Shown: positions 1 to 11,899 of the stretch, piece by piece
Position numbering within the stretch: the first letter of the stretch is position 1
Layout: every line of letters begins with the position of its first letter
From: Cymbidium sinense
Lineage: Eukaryota; Streptophyta; Magnoliopsida; Asparagales; Orchidaceae
NCBI GenBank assembly: GCA_021442155.1
Contig: CM038214.1
Span: 22,717,808 to 22,781,807, forward strand
DNA length: 64,000 nucleotides
Reading direction: 5' to 3'
Position numbers and translations under genes: made by a program
Notes under the pieces: generated by a model
Told to the model about the DNA's origin: nothing
Databases searched by the model: none
What the model saw: only the letters and a program-made list of their open reading frames with translations

Positions 1-1660
1 TTAAATTTTTTTTACGTGGTGGTTGTGGGTGGCTGTTATTGGTTGGTTGGTTGGTATTTGTTATAGTTTATCCACTTCTTTGTGTCGGAGACTAATGGTT
101 TAATTTTGGATTGGATTTGGCAAGGTGGAGGTTATTTGTTGACTATTATTTCTTCTTTTTTTGTGGATTGGGTTTTGGTGGTCGGTTTTGCTGGTTTGGG
201 TTTGTTTCTTTTGGTTGTTGTTTCAGCCTCTTCCTATAATGGTCTTCCTCTCTTGGCTGTAGTTGTTTTTATTTTTGTTGTCATTTTGGTTGGCTGATTA
301 AAGGCTATTTAGTGGCTATTATTTTTCTTTGAGATCTAGTGACTTGGTTTGGTGTATTGGTTCCTAACTTGGTTGTGGTTATGATGCTTGCACTCATTAA
401 TATTTCTCCTACTTTTTGTTGTTGGCTTTGGTGCTATTCTATTATATTTTTGCTGCTCTTGATGGATGGATTTTAGTTTCTTACTTATCTTTTCTCATTT
501 TTATTTTTGGCTAGCTATTCACCTCACCTGGATTAGAATTTTTGCTGCTTTGGTTGATGATGTTGTTTGCTTCAACCCTTTTCGTGGATTATCTTGGGTG
601 GTTTTGGCATGATGGATGATGTTGGTCTTTTCACAGATTTAGATTTTCTGCTGCTTTCGTGATTGGCTGGGAGGTTATGTTGACTAGCTGGCTTGGTTGG
701 CTATTTTGGTTGGCAGGGTTGGTTGGATGGGTGGCTATTTTGGCCTTCCTTTCCTGCTCTGTTAGTGACATGTTGGTTGGCTTGCTCCTGTTATGGTTCT
801 CCTCTCTTGGTTGTTGCTGCTTCCTTTTTTTGGTTTGGGTGATAGCCTCAGCTTTTCTTATTTTCTTGTGGAGGACATGAGTACTTATGTATTTTTCTTT
901 TTGGTCTTTGTTTTTGTTTATTTGTGTTGTTAAGGTCATGATGCTTGCTCCCATTGATGTTGTTGTTCCTCTTTGGTGGTGGCTTTGGTGGTGTTCTACT
1001 ATACTGCTACTGTCCTTGATGGTTGGTTGATTTTCTACCTTATTGGGCTTATTTGTTTTGGTGGCTTTATGGTTGGCTATTATGTCTGCTGCTTGGAGGA
1101 GTTTGCAGCCTTGTAGGATGATGGACTTGGGATGATGAGCTACAAAAGGTATGCTGACAATGATGGCCTAGATGTTTCCCTCTCTATCTTCTTTTGGCTA
1201 GTAGCACTATATGTAATTGTAACCCTTATTTGCAAGTTTGGATGCTTACATATAGTGTTTCTCCTTGAGATGATTATAACAGAGCCTGAGCCTTTTCTTT
1301 ACTTTGCTCCTTTTCTTTGCTCATACTCTTTATGCTTGCTTAATTGTACTCATCCTTTCATTAGTATGTTGCAGATTTCTTTTATAGGTTGGGAGAATCT
1401 TGCAGGTGGATCTAGCTGGTATCAAAGGACCTCGTGAATGTTGTTATTGGGCACATGGATCTATGGTTGTTGCTAATTTGGTTTTGCCTTTGCTTTCATT
1501 ATTGTTTTTTTTTCTTATATTATTGTAATAGTTAGGGGGTTTATCTCTTTAGGACTTATTGTAGCTCTTTGAGCATCAGTTTAGAGATTTACCCCCATTA
1601 AATACTTTGTACTTTTCTTTATGGCAATAAAATTCCCTTAATTTCTTTAAAAAAGAAGAA
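1..1660 (+). mobile_element. 3' portion of a plant L1-type LINE, ending in poly-A
   Basis: The stretch is T- and G-rich with no coding frame of useful length. Its last 170 bases look like a plant L1 3' UTR: a run of T, a TTAGGGGG segment echoed by TACCCCC (1560-1600), then GCAATAAAATTCCC (1624-1637) as a probable poly-A signal, and a short A-rich tail at 1648-1660. Immediately after the tail come only 13 telomere-like bases before GRP copy 1. The 1-1100 part (GGTTGG-rich) is assigned to the element only by continuity. It could be the missing 3' half of the same family as the LINE at 10266-14722; that is inference. Confidence 0.55.
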
Positions 1661-1673
1661 CCTAAACCCTAAG

Positions 1674-2151
1674 AATGGGCAGAACCTCGACGCCAGGAAC
1701 ATCACTGTCAACCAGGCTCAATCTAGATATAATGAGGGGGAAAGGCAGAAGCGGAGATTATTGCAGTGGTGGTGGGGTATCTGGAGGTGTGGTGAATATG
1801 GAGGTGGTGGTCGGAGCAGTGGTGGTTATGGAGGTGAGAGGAGCGATGGTGGTTATAGCCGTGGTGGTGGTGGATGGAGAAATCGAGGATATGATGGTAG
1901 ATTCCACTACTCGAGGTGGTGGTTCTGATGGAAATTGGATAAACTTAAAATGATCGATCTGCTTCTGCTATATATAACTATGGCTTTACAGTAGAGACGG
2001 TTCTAGTTATCTATGAGTTTTGATTTGATCTATGCATGCTCATTTTTTATTTATGCCATCTCTTGTGTCTTAGAAAACTTTGTGCGTTACTTGGTTAATG
2101 AAATTGAAAAAAAGAAATGTTGAATTTGAACTTGCTCTCTATTTAAAAAAA
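1674..2151 (+). pseudogene. GRP fragment copy 1 (end of RRM + glycine-rich tail + 3' UTR)
   Basis: The first 18 codons read NGQNLDARNITVNQAQSR, the C-terminal end of the RNA-recognition motif of plant glycine-rich RNA-binding proteins of the GRP7/GRP8 type, which are RNA chaperones and splicing regulators. The frame stays open for 84 codons to TGA at 1926-1928. The middle (about 1734-1800) is scrambled by indels that cancel out, then the glycine-rich tail returns (YGGGGRSSGGYGG, SRGGGG). The final GSDGNW-like end is out of frame. A 3' UTR shared with the other copies runs to an A-run at about 2144-2151. No start codon, RNP1/RNP2 or promoter is present, so it is a 5'-truncated fragment. Confidence 0.85.
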
Positions 2152-2384
2152 CCAAAACCCTAAACCCTCAACTAAACCTGAACCATAAGCATTAAACCCG
2201 AAAACTTAAAAACCTTAACCTAAACTAAATAAAATAAAATAAAATAAAACCTAAACTAAAATAAAGTTAAAATTAAAAAAAACCTAAACTAAAATGTAAA
2301 CCTAAACCTAAAACAAAAAAAAAAATAATATAAAAACATATGAACTACTAAAATATAAATCATAAATATAAGTCATATACATAA
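2152..2384 (+). repeat. Degenerate telomere-like satellite
   Basis: CCCTAAACCCT at the left edge passes into CCTAAAC and AAAATAAAATAAA. It has the same strand orientation as the rest of the array and ends where LINE-derived sequence becomes recognisable. Confidence 0.85.
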
Positions 2385-3160
2385 TAAGTCTAGGTCTACC
2401 TCTGCTAAAATAAAATAATGCATCTACTCTCATCATATATAAAATAAAACTAATCTTAAAAATAACCTAACTCAGAATAATAAAATAACTCATCCACTGA
2501 ATCCTCTCTCTAAAAAGTCTTATGCTTCTCTATAAAATAATTAAGTGGAACTTTCTATCACACAACAGCCGATGCATTCCTCCACTTCAACCATCCAACT
2601 TGAATTCTACTAATAACATCTCCATCTATTTCACCATCATTTTGAACAATAGAGCCTAAATATCTAAATTGCTCACTCTTACTAATGACTTGTTGACCTA
2701 ATGTCACAACACTACCACTAAAACTTCTACAACTAAAATTACACTCCATATATTCAGTTTTAGATCTACTTAAATGAAAACCTTTAGACTCTAATGTTGA
2801 CCTCCATAATTCAAGTTTCTCTCGGACTCCCTCTCTAGTCTTATCAACAAGAAGAATGCCATCAGCAAAAAAGCATACACCAAGGTACATCTTTCTGTAA
2901 ATGCCTAGTAAGAACATTCATAATTAAAGCAAAAAAGATAAGGGCTTAAAGCTGATCCATGATGTAATCCAATTGAAATGGGAAAATATTTTGTCAATCC
3001 TCCTTGTGTTTGGACACAAGTAATAGATCTAGTATACATATCCTTAATGATTTGAAATAGCTCTAGTAATTGCCGGTCCCAAGTCCCGATGTGAAAAGTG
3101 GAGGGTTACGATAGGTAGTTGACAGCTAGCGTAAAACTTGTCGAAATAATCATGACATGA
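2385..3160 (-). mobile_element. LINE fragment with reverse-transcriptase core, catalytic motif mutated
   Basis: On the - strand, 2917-2558 encodes 119 residues covering the palm region of a plant LINE reverse transcriptase. The catalytic Tyr/Phe-Ala-Asp-Asp motif reads FADG (2858-2869), followed by ILLVD and then the conserved SKTEYMEC and FRYLGS motifs. The second catalytic Asp is Gly, so activity would be lost. Sequence matching the homologous LINE at 17171-19957 continues to about 2385 but dissolves into telomere-like bases. The segment at 3075-3160 (reverse complement of CCGGTCCCAAGTCCCGATG and following) appears to be a different part of a LINE joined by internal deletion; this last point is from memory of plant LINEs and less certain. 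Confidence 0.8.
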
Positions 3161-5397
3161 ATCCTTTAAACTTAAACCTAAAAAACAAAATAAATTAAAA
3201 ATTAAAAACTAAATTAAAATAAAATAAATAAAAACATAAACTAAACTAAAAAGTAAAAAACATAAACAAAATAAAAACTAAACAGAAAATAAAAATAAAA
3301 TAAAACTAAAATAAAATAAAATAAAAACTAAAAAAAGATAAACCTAAAATAAAAACTAAAATTAAATAAAAAATAAAACTATATCCTAAACTAAAAAAAG
3401 ACTAAACCTAAAATAAAAATAAAAGAAACCTAAATCTAAACTAAAATGAACAAAACTAAAATAAATAAAACCTAAACCTACACCTAAAATAAACTAAACC
3501 TAAACATAAACCTAAACCCTAAATAAAATAAAATAAACTAAAAATAAACCTAAACCTAAACTAAAAAAGTAAAACTTAAAAATAAACCAAATTTAAAACC
3601 TAAACCTAAACCTTAAACAATAAAATAAAAACCTAAACCAAAACCTAAAAATAAAAAAATTAACCTAAACATAAAAAAAAACTAAATACAAAAACCTAAA
3701 CTAATAAAAACATAAAATAAATAAACTAAAATAAAAAATATATATATATGAAAAATAAACTAAACTAAATAAAAATAAAAAAGAAAATATACTAAAATAA
3801 ATAAAAAAGAAACTAAATAAACTAAATAAACATAAACCTACCAGTTTACTGAATTTAAAAAAAATTAAAAAATTTTAAAATTTTTTAAAAAAAACCCTAA
3901 CCCTGAACCCTAAATCCTAAACCTACAACCTTAAACCCTAAACCATAAACCTTAAAACCCTAAACTCTAAACCCTAAACCCCACAACCTACAACCTACAA
4001 CCCTAAACCCTAAACCCCAAACTATAAAACCTAAATCCTAAACCCTAAAAACCTGAAAACTTAAACCTAACCTAAATAAAACAAAAAAATAATATAAATA
4101 ATGAAACCTAAGCCTTAAAAAAACAAAAATAAAATAAAACAAAAGCCAAAACTAAAACATAAACCTAACCTAAACCTAAACTAAAACCAAAACTTAAACC
4201 TACAATTAAAATAAAATAAAAAATAATAATAAAATAAATAAAAATCTAAACTAAACTAAAAAATAAAATAGACCTAAGAATAAAAAACCTTAATAAAATA
4301 AAAACTAAATGTAAAATAAACATAAAATAAAACTAAACTAAAATAAAATAAAAACTAAATAAAAACCTAAACCTGGAAAAAAAACCTAAAAATAAATAAT
4401 TATAATAAAACCTAAACCCTAAATTAAATAAAAAACTTGACCTTAAAATAAAAATAAAATATAAAATATAAAATAAACCTAATCATAATAAAAAAGAAAC
4501 TGACTAAAATAAATAAAATCTAATCCTAAACCTAAAATAAACATAACCTAAACCCTAAACTAAAAAAATTAAAAAAAACTAAAAATAAACCAAAACCTAA
4601 ACATAAAAAGATAACCTAAAAATAAACCTAAAATAAAAATCTAAACAAAAAATTAATACTAAAAACCTAAACCTTATCCTAAAAATAAATAATAAAACCT
4701 AAACACAAAAAATAAAATAAAATTAAAATTAAACTAAAAAATAAACATAAACCTAAACCTAAACCTGAAAAATAAATTAAAATAAAAAACCTAAACTAAA
4801 ATAAATAAACCTAAAATAAATAAATTAAATTATATAAAAATAAAAAAGCCTCAATAATAATAAAAAATAAAATAGACTAAAATAAATAAAAATTAAATTA
4901 AATAAACCTAAACCTACTAATTTACTTAATTAAAAAAAACCTAAATCTTAAATCCTAAACCTTAAATGCTAAATCCTAAACCCTAAACCCTAGACCTTAA
5001 ACCTTAAAACTAACCCTAAACCTTGAACCCTAAACCCTAACCTAAACCTAAACCTAAACCTAAACCTAAACTAAACTAAACCCTAATAAAACCCTAAACC
5101 TAAACCTAAACCCTAAACTAAACCTAAACCTTAAACACTAAACTAACCTAAACCTTAAATAAACCTAAACACTAACTTAAACCTAACCCTAAACCTAAAC
5201 CCTATAACCTTAAACCTTAAACCCTAAATCCTAAACCCTAACTAAACCTAACCCTAAACCCTAAACTAAAAATAAAGTTTAAAACTAAACCTAAACCTTA
5301 AACTCAACCTAAACCCTAAACCTACCTCAAACCCTAAACCTAAACCTAAATAATTAATAAATTTATACCCTATAACCTAATAAACCTAAACCATAAG
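3161..5397 (+). repeat. Telomere-like higher-order satellite, two units
   Basis: Only A, C and T on the + strand for long stretches. The recurrent box (CAGTTTACTGAATTTAAAA form) is at 3841-3860 and again at 4917-4937. After each box the sequence restarts with cleaner CCCTAAACCC (3890-4060, 4975-5340) and then slides into CTAAAATAAA. The order of landmarks matches later units, so this is a tandem array and not random low complexity. No gene is visible. Confidence 0.9.
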
Positions 5398-5855
5398 AAT
5401 GGGAATAACCTTGACGAAAAATCAATGTCAGCCAAGCTCAATCTAGATCTTGCGGTGGAGGAGAAGGTGGAGGCGAATCGTAGTGGTGGGGATGAGGTGC
5501 CGGGTGGATATGGAGGTGGTGGTTATGGAGGTCGGAGGAGAGACATAGGTTATAGCCATGGTGGTGGCTGAGGGAGAGATCTAAGATATGATTGTGGATC
5601 ATGTCACTCAAGAGGTCAGGGTGGTTCTACTAGGAACTAGAGAAATTGAAGAATGACAGATCCAATCTATTGCTTATGGAACTGTGTCTTTATAGTAGAG
5701 ATGATTCTAATTATCTAAGGTTTTTGATTTGCTCAATGCGAGCTCATTTTTTATCTATGTCGTCGCTTGTATCTTGGATAACTTGGTGTGTTATTTGATT
5801 TATGAAATCAAAAAAAGAAATATTGAATCTGAATTTATTCTCTATTAAAAAAAAA
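5398..5855 (+). pseudogene. GRP fragment copy 2, frameshifted
   Basis: It starts at the same AATGGG junction as the other copies, directly after a CCATAAG telomere-like edge. A small deletion inside the RNITVN codons (about 5411-5425) throws the RRM frame out. The glycine-rich part is recognisable at 5455-5580 (GGAGGTGGTGGTTATGGAGG) and the shared 3' UTR runs to an A-run at 5847-5855. It carries CAA at the QAQSR codon, as copies 1 and 3 do. Confidence 0.85.
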
Positions 5856-7310
5856 CCAAAAACCATAATTCTTAAATTAAAACCTAAACCCTAGAACAAA
5901 AACCTAAAACATAAACCCTATACTACGAAACTTAAAAACCCTAAACCTTAAACCCTAAACCCTAAATCTAAAACACTAAACCCTAAACCATAAACCATAA
6001 AACCTTAAACCCTAAATCATAAGCCCTAAACCCTAATCTCTAAACATTAAATCCTAAACCATAAACCATAAACCCTTAAACCCTAAACCCTAAACCCTAA
6101 ACCCTAAACCCTAAACCCTACAACCCTAAACCCTAAACCCTAAACCCTAAACCCTAAACCCTAAACCTTAAACCCTAAAAACCTAAAAGGCTAAACTTAA
6201 ACAAAATAAAACTTAATAATAAAATAAATAAATAAGCCTAAACTTAAATAAAATAAAATAAAAACCTAATCCTAAAAAATAAAATAAAAAAATAAAAATA
6301 AATTAAAATAAAATAAATAAACACCTAAACTGTACGAAAAAATAAAATAAACCAAAGAATAAAAACCTAAATAAGATAAAAACTAAATGTGAAATAAAAA
6401 TAAAAAAACCTAAAATAAAATTAAAAAAAACTAAATAAAATCCTAAACCTAAAAAATAAACCTAAAAATAAATAAAAAATAAATCATGAACCTGAAACTA
6501 AAAATTAAAACTAAAACTAAAATACAAATAAAATAAACCTAAACCTAAACTAAAATAAAAATAACCTAAACTAAAAGCTAAAATAAACTAAACCTAAATA
6601 CCTAAACTAAATAAAATAAAATAAACTAAAAATAAATCTGAACCTAAATTGAAAATGAAACCTACATAAACATAAAATAAAAACCTAAAACTTAAACCTA
6701 AAAAAATAAAATAAAAACATAAACCTAAACTTAAAAGTAAAAAATAAAACCTAAACTTAAAAAATAATTTGAAAATAAAACTAAGCTAAAAAAATAAGCA
6801 TAAACCTAAGCCTAAACCTAAGAAAATAAACTAAAATAAAATACCTAAATAAAAATAAATAAACCTAAAATAAATTAATTAAACTAAACAAAAATAAAAA
6901 ATAAACCAAAATAAAAATGAAAAATAAAGTAAACTAAAATAAATAAAAAATAAACTAAATAATACTAAACCTAAAATTTTACTTAAGTTAAAAAAATATT
7001 TAAAGAAAATAAAAAAAATAAAAAACCCTAACCCTAAACCTTAAATATTAAAATTAACCCTAAACCCTAAACCTAAACCCTAAACCCTACACCCTAAAAT
7101 ACCATAATCTCTAACCTAAACCTAAACCATGAAATCATAAACCCTAAAACCCTAAACCCTAAACCCTAAACCCTAACCCTTAAAACCTGAACATTAAACT
7201 CTAAACCCCAAACCCTAAACCTAAATCTAAAGTAACTAAATAAATTAAAAAATAAATCTAAACCCTAAATCCTAATAAACCTAATTCTAAAGATAAACCT
7301 AAACCCTTAG
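5856..7310 (+). repeat. Telomere-like satellite with the cleanest heptamer run
   Basis: It begins with CCCTAAA-rich DNA (5900-6180), degrades to AAATAAA (6200-6960), shows a weak box at 6977-6996, then a second CCCTAAA-rich start (7022-7210) and the leader AGTAACTAAATAAATTAAAA at 7231-7250 just before GRP copy 3. No gene is visible. Confidence 0.9.
6081..6165 (+). repeat. Near-perfect plant telomere heptamers (CCCTAAA)n
   Basis: Five perfect CCCTAAA units at 6081-6115, a three-base interruption (CAA at 6121-6123), then six perfect units at 6124-6165. This is the longest run of exact plant telomere repeat in the window. The C-rich strand is the + strand, so a contiguous telomere would lie leftward. 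The run is embedded at an interior position, so it is an interstitial or subtelomeric tract. Confidence 0.95.
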
Positions 7311-7778
7311 AATGGGCAGAACCATGACGATAGGAACATCACCATCAACTAGGCTCAATCTAGATCTAGTGGGAGGCTAGGAAGTAAGCATCAAAGGATG
7401 GTGTAGAATCAAGGTGTGGTGGAGGTTGTAGTTAGAGCAAAGGGTGGTTATGGAGGTGGGAGGAGCATGAAGGTTACATCCATGGTGGTGGTGGAGGAAG
7501 AGATCGAGGATATGATGGTGGATCTCGCTACTCGAGAGGCGAGGTGGTTCTGATGGGAACTGGAGAAATCGAAGAATGGTTGATCCGATTTACTACATAT
7601 GAAACTTTATCTTTATAGTATAGATGGTTTTAGTTATCGAGGGTTTTTGATTTGCTCTATGCATGATCATTTTTTATCTATGTCGTTGCTTGTGTCTTAG
7701 GAAACTTGGTGTGTTACATGGTTGATGAAATCAAAAAGAAGAAATGTTCAATCTGAATTTGTTCTCTGTTAAAAAAAA
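7311..7778 (+). pseudogene. GRP fragment copy 3, early stop
   Basis: Reads NGQN, then a His for Leu, then RNITIN followed by TAG where the other copies have the Gln of NQAQSR (CAG/CAA to TAG, a C-to-T type change). The glycine-rich region is rearranged at 7370-7480. The distal part (GGAAGAGATCGAGGATATG to the GATGGGAACTGGAGAAA end at about 7550-7568) is well preserved and shows the ancestral C-terminus GSDGNWRN out of frame. The 3' UTR runs to an A-run at 7771-7778. Confidence 0.85.
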
Positions 7779-9493
7779 TCCAAAAACCTAAAACCCAAAA
7801 ATAAAACTTCAACCCTAAACCTAAACCCTAAACCCTAAACCCTAAAAAAAAAAAAACTAACCCAATACCTTAATCCCTAAACCCTAAAACATATAATGTC
7901 AAACCCCTAAACCTTGAACCCAAAACCCTAAAAACTTAAAAACCTAAACCAAACTAAATAAAACCTAAAAATAAAATAAATAAATAAAATAAACTTAAAT
8001 AAAATAATATAATAAAATAAAATAAAAACCAAAACTAAAACCTAAACCTAAAAATAAATTAGAATAAGAAATAAAAACTAAATTAAAATAGAATAAATAA
8101 AAACTAAAAATAAACTAAAAAATAAAATAAATAAAAATAATAAAAAAACCTAAATAAAATAAAAACTAATCAAAAAATAAAAATAAATCCAAACTAAAAT
8201 AAAATAAAATAAAACTAATTAAAAACCTAAACCTAAAAAATAAACCTAAAATTAAATAAAAAATAAAACCTAAACCTAAATTAAACTAAAATAAATAAAT
8301 CCTAAGCCTAAAACTAACATAAACTAAACCTAAACCCTAAACTAAATAAAATAAAATAAACTAAAAATAAACCTAAACCTAAACTAAAAAAGTAAAACCT
8401 AAAAATAAAATTAAAATAAAAACCTAAAATCTAAACCTAAAAAAATAAAAAAAACCTAAACCTAAACCTAAAAATAAAAAAACTAAAACCTAAACCTAAA
8501 AAATAAAATTAAAATAAAACTGAACTAAAAAATAAATATAAACCTAAACCTAAACCTAAAAAATAAAATAAAATAAAAAACCTAAACTAAAATAAATAAA
8601 CCTAAAAGAAATAAAAGAAACTTAATAAAACTAAAAAAATAAACCAAATGAAAATAAAATTTAAAATAAACTAAAATAAATAAAAATAAACTAAATAAAC
8701 TAAAAGAACCTAAACATGCCAGTTTACTTAATTTAAAAATAAACCTAAACTAAAACCTAAACCTAAACCCTGAACCTATACCCTACAACCTTAAAAAATT
8801 TTATAAAAAAAACCCTAACACTAAACCCTAACAAAAAGCCCTAAAACTAACCAAAAACCCTAAACCTAAAACTTAAATCCTTAACCTTTAATCCTAAAGC
8901 CCTAAACATGAAAACCCAAAACCAAAACCTTAAACCCTAAACCCTAAAATAAAAAAAACCCAATCCCTTAACCCTAAACCTTAAAACTTACCCTAAGTCC
9001 TAAACATTAAGCCTACAACACTAACCTGCAATAATAAACCCTAAAGCTTAAAAACCCCTTAACCTTAAACCCTTAAAGCATACACCCTAAAACCCTAAAC
9101 CTTAAAACCTAAATCATAAAGTAAACTAAATAAACTTAAACTTACTAATTTACTTAATTTAAAAAAATTCTAAACCCTAAACCCTAAAACTAACCCTAAA
9201 CCCTAAACCCTAAACCTACAACACTAAACTTATAACCCTAAACTTTAAACCCTAAAAAAACTTAAACCGTAAAACCTAAACCCTAAACCCTAAGCCCTAA
9301 ACGCTAACCCTAAACCTTAAACCCTAAAAGCACAAACCTTAATATCCTAAACACTAAACCCTAAATCTTAAACCGTAAACCTTAAACCATAAACCCTTAA
9401 CCCCAAACCCTAAACCTAAACCTAAAGTAACTAAATAAATTAAAAGATTAACCTAAGCCATAAAACCTAATAAACCTAAACCTGAACCCTAAG
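7779..9493 (+). repeat. Telomere-like higher-order satellite
   Basis: CCCTAAA-rich start (7800-7950), a long CTAAAATAAA body (7950-8700), box at 8718-8737, another CCCTAAA-rich stretch, box at 9144-9166, then CCCTAAA-rich DNA and the leader AAAGTAACTAAATAAATTAA at 9424-9444 leading to GRP copy 4. The two boxes only 426 bp apart mark a shortened unit. Confidence 0.9.
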
Positions 9494-9927
9494 AATGTGC
9501 AAAACCTTGACAGTAGGAACATCACCATCAACCAAGCTTAGTCTAGACCCAGGAAAGGCGTAAGAGCAATTGTAGTGGTGGTGGGGATCTAGAGGTGCTA
9601 GTGGAAGTGGTAGTGGGAGCAGTGGTAATGGAGGCGGAGGGAGTGATGAGGTTAAATTGGTGGCGAGAGAGATCATGGATATGATGGTGGATCCAACTAC
9701 TGAGAGGCCGGGGTTTTGATGGGAATTAGAAACTAAAGAACAATCGATGTTCAAATTGTGTCTTTATAGTAGAGATGGTTCTAGTTATCTAAGGTTTTGA
9801 TTTGCTCTATGTGTGCTCATTCTTGATCTATGTTGTCACTTGTGTCTTACAAAACATGGTGTGTTACTAGATTGATGAAATAAAAAAGAAGAAATGTTGA
9901 ATCTGAATTTATTCTCTGTTAAAAAAA
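9494..9927 (+). pseudogene. GRP fragment copy 4, early stop
   Basis: Reads N-V-QNLDSRNITINQA and then TAG (CAG to TAG in QAQSR), the same nonsense change seen in copies 5 and 7. The glycine-rich stretch (9560-9720) is shortened and frame-shifted. The 3' UTR is complete to an A-run at 9921-9927. The antisense strand reads as a proline/leucine-rich open frame here; that is a shadow of the GGN codons. Confidence 0.85.
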
Positions 9928-10265
9928 TACCAAAAAACCTAAGTCCTAAACTTAAACCTAAACCCTAAACATAAAACCTAAACCCTAAATCTTAAACCCT
10001 AAACCTTAAAACTAACCCTAAACTCTCAAACCTAAGCCTACTACACTAAACCTACAACCCTCAACCCTCAACCATAAACCAAGAAAAACCCTAAACCCTA
10101 AACCCTACTCCCTAAACCCTAAACCCTAAACCTTAAACCTAAAACCTTAACCCTAAACCCTAAACACTAAAACCATAAACCTTAAAACCTAAACCCTAAA
10201 CCCTTACCCTAAAGTAAACTAAAAAGTAAACCTAAACCCTAAAACCTAATAAAACTAAACCTAAA
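9928..10265 (+). repeat. Telomere-like satellite ending in a GRP leader
   Basis: CCCTAAA-rich DNA, then a degenerate leader (AAAGTAAACTAAAAAG at 10211-10226) and CCTAAACCCTAAAACCTAAT. In other units this leader is followed after 55-82 bp by a GRP fragment. Here the LINE at 10266 begins at the expected place instead. Confidence 0.85.
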
Positions 10266-11627
10266 TTAGTAAGCATGAGACATCAACTCACGTTGACTCC
10301 CCCGCTTTTTGTACACTAAACCACTTGCCTGCCATCGACCTCATGCTCTGGTGATTCCCCTTTTCCCCTATCATTTTTGGCATTTTGGTCACTACTTGAC
10401 AGTTGTTTGGTGTGATTCTCACTGGATTCTTTCTGGATTTAATGGCCAGTAGCCACTTTCATATTTTACTTAGAGTGATGCCATGGCCTGGCATCTTCCC
10501 TGATGATTCCATGATTGAAACTGACGGATCCAATGGATCCTAGTAGGGCATTAACTACCTTAGTTTTGTCTACTTCAAAATCATTCAAAGACATCCTCAC
10601 TAGTTAGGATAGCTATTCAGGTGAGTCCTTGGAACTTATTTTGACTTCTTTTTTTCTTATGGTTATGTGCTCTGATCTGATTATGTAAAAGCTTGCTAAG
10701 CCATTGGAATTCACTTTAGTTGGAAAGTTTACTCTTTGTAGGCTAAATCTAGAAAACATTCGCTATTTCCATCATAGTATGAAACTTTCAAGTGCTTTTT
10801 TGATTGGTTTAATTAATACCCACCACATTTTGATTCAGTTAACAAATGATTTGGATTACTCATATATTGTTGCTCATTGTTCTTATTTTGTTTTTAATTT
10901 CCAAATGAGGTTGTTGAAATGGACTCCACTATTTGATATTAGGGAAGAATTCCTAATCATTATGGTTTGGATTTCTCTCCCCATCCTTGTTGAATTGGAC
11001 ATTACCGAAAAAAGAAATTGGGATTTGAAAATTATGGTTATATGAAAGTTGACTTTGAAAATTTTCTATCTTTTATTCTCATTGTAAAATCTATGGGCAT
11101 GATAATTTTAAATGTTTCATTCTGCATGCTCACCTAAAAAAGAAAATTCATGCTATAGAAACTATTGTTCCTAACCCTAGGCTGACCAATGTTAAATATC
11201 AAAAAGTTAATTAAAAAAAAGGATTCATTCAAAGTTCTTAATAAGGCTATTATACCTCTTATTTCTTTTATGAAATTAAAGGTTTCTAATGTGGAAAATA
11301 ATAATTTCTCTAAACTTTTGAATGGAGATTTTTTTCCTCTGAGTCGATCCCCGCATCCTTACCAATTTTGATTGATGAAAATGAAGCTTTAATTGAAAAT
11401 ATTAATGATGATATCAATGTTATGCATCATTTGAATTCAATGGAGAATATGGCTTTGGTTTCTCATGATATTCAGTTTTAAAACGACTTTACTTTAGTTC
11501 AAGATGATTTAAATCCTCAAAAGATTTGGTTTTGTCTAATAATCTGGGTATCAAAGAAGAAGGGCTAAAATGTTCACACTTCTTAATAAATCTATTTTGA
11601 CTCCTCACTTATATACCCAATGCTCAT

Positions 11628-11864
11628 TTGCCTTTAATGAATTCTAATGGATTGAAAGAAGGAGAACTCACTTCTATACATGAGACTTCCCCTAAATGTA
11701 TGACTAATGTTGCTAAATCCTTCTTCGATGATGATTCTATGGGAAAAGGAAATTGTTTCCAAACTTATCATGCTAAAAGAAAACAAATGTTAAAAATTCC
11801 CTCCCAAATTGTCCAAAACACTAGATCTCTACAACCTCCCTCTCCTAAATTAACCTTTTCTTAA
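11628..11864 (+). pseudogene. ORF1-like remnant of the LINE
   Basis: A 78-codon open frame rich in Lys and Ser, lying between the LINE 5' region and the endonuclease. I do not recognise a CCHC knuckle or other domain in it. Its position matches the end of ORF1 or the ORF1/ORF2 spacer in plant L1 elements; no function can be claimed. Confidence 0.3.
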
Positions 11865-11899
11865 CCCCTTTTTATTTCTTTATGTTTAATTTTCTTATT

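Noticed and set aside
82..954. Hydrophobic open frames at 82-297 and 659-880 (+), and a basic one at 954-631 (-)
   Set aside because: They are products of T/G-rich sequence with Leu/Val/Phe bias, lie in presumed LINE DNA, and show no domain or start context.
1132..1437. 101-codon open frame (+)
   Set aside because: No recognisable domain; it sits in the presumed LINE 3' part and has mixed, unstructured composition.
9476..9754. Pro/Leu-rich open frame on the - strand opposite GRP copy 4, and similar ones opposite copies 5, 6 and 7
   Set aside because: Antisense of GGN glycine codons and of the RRM end; repeated wherever a GRP fragment lies, so it is a shadow.
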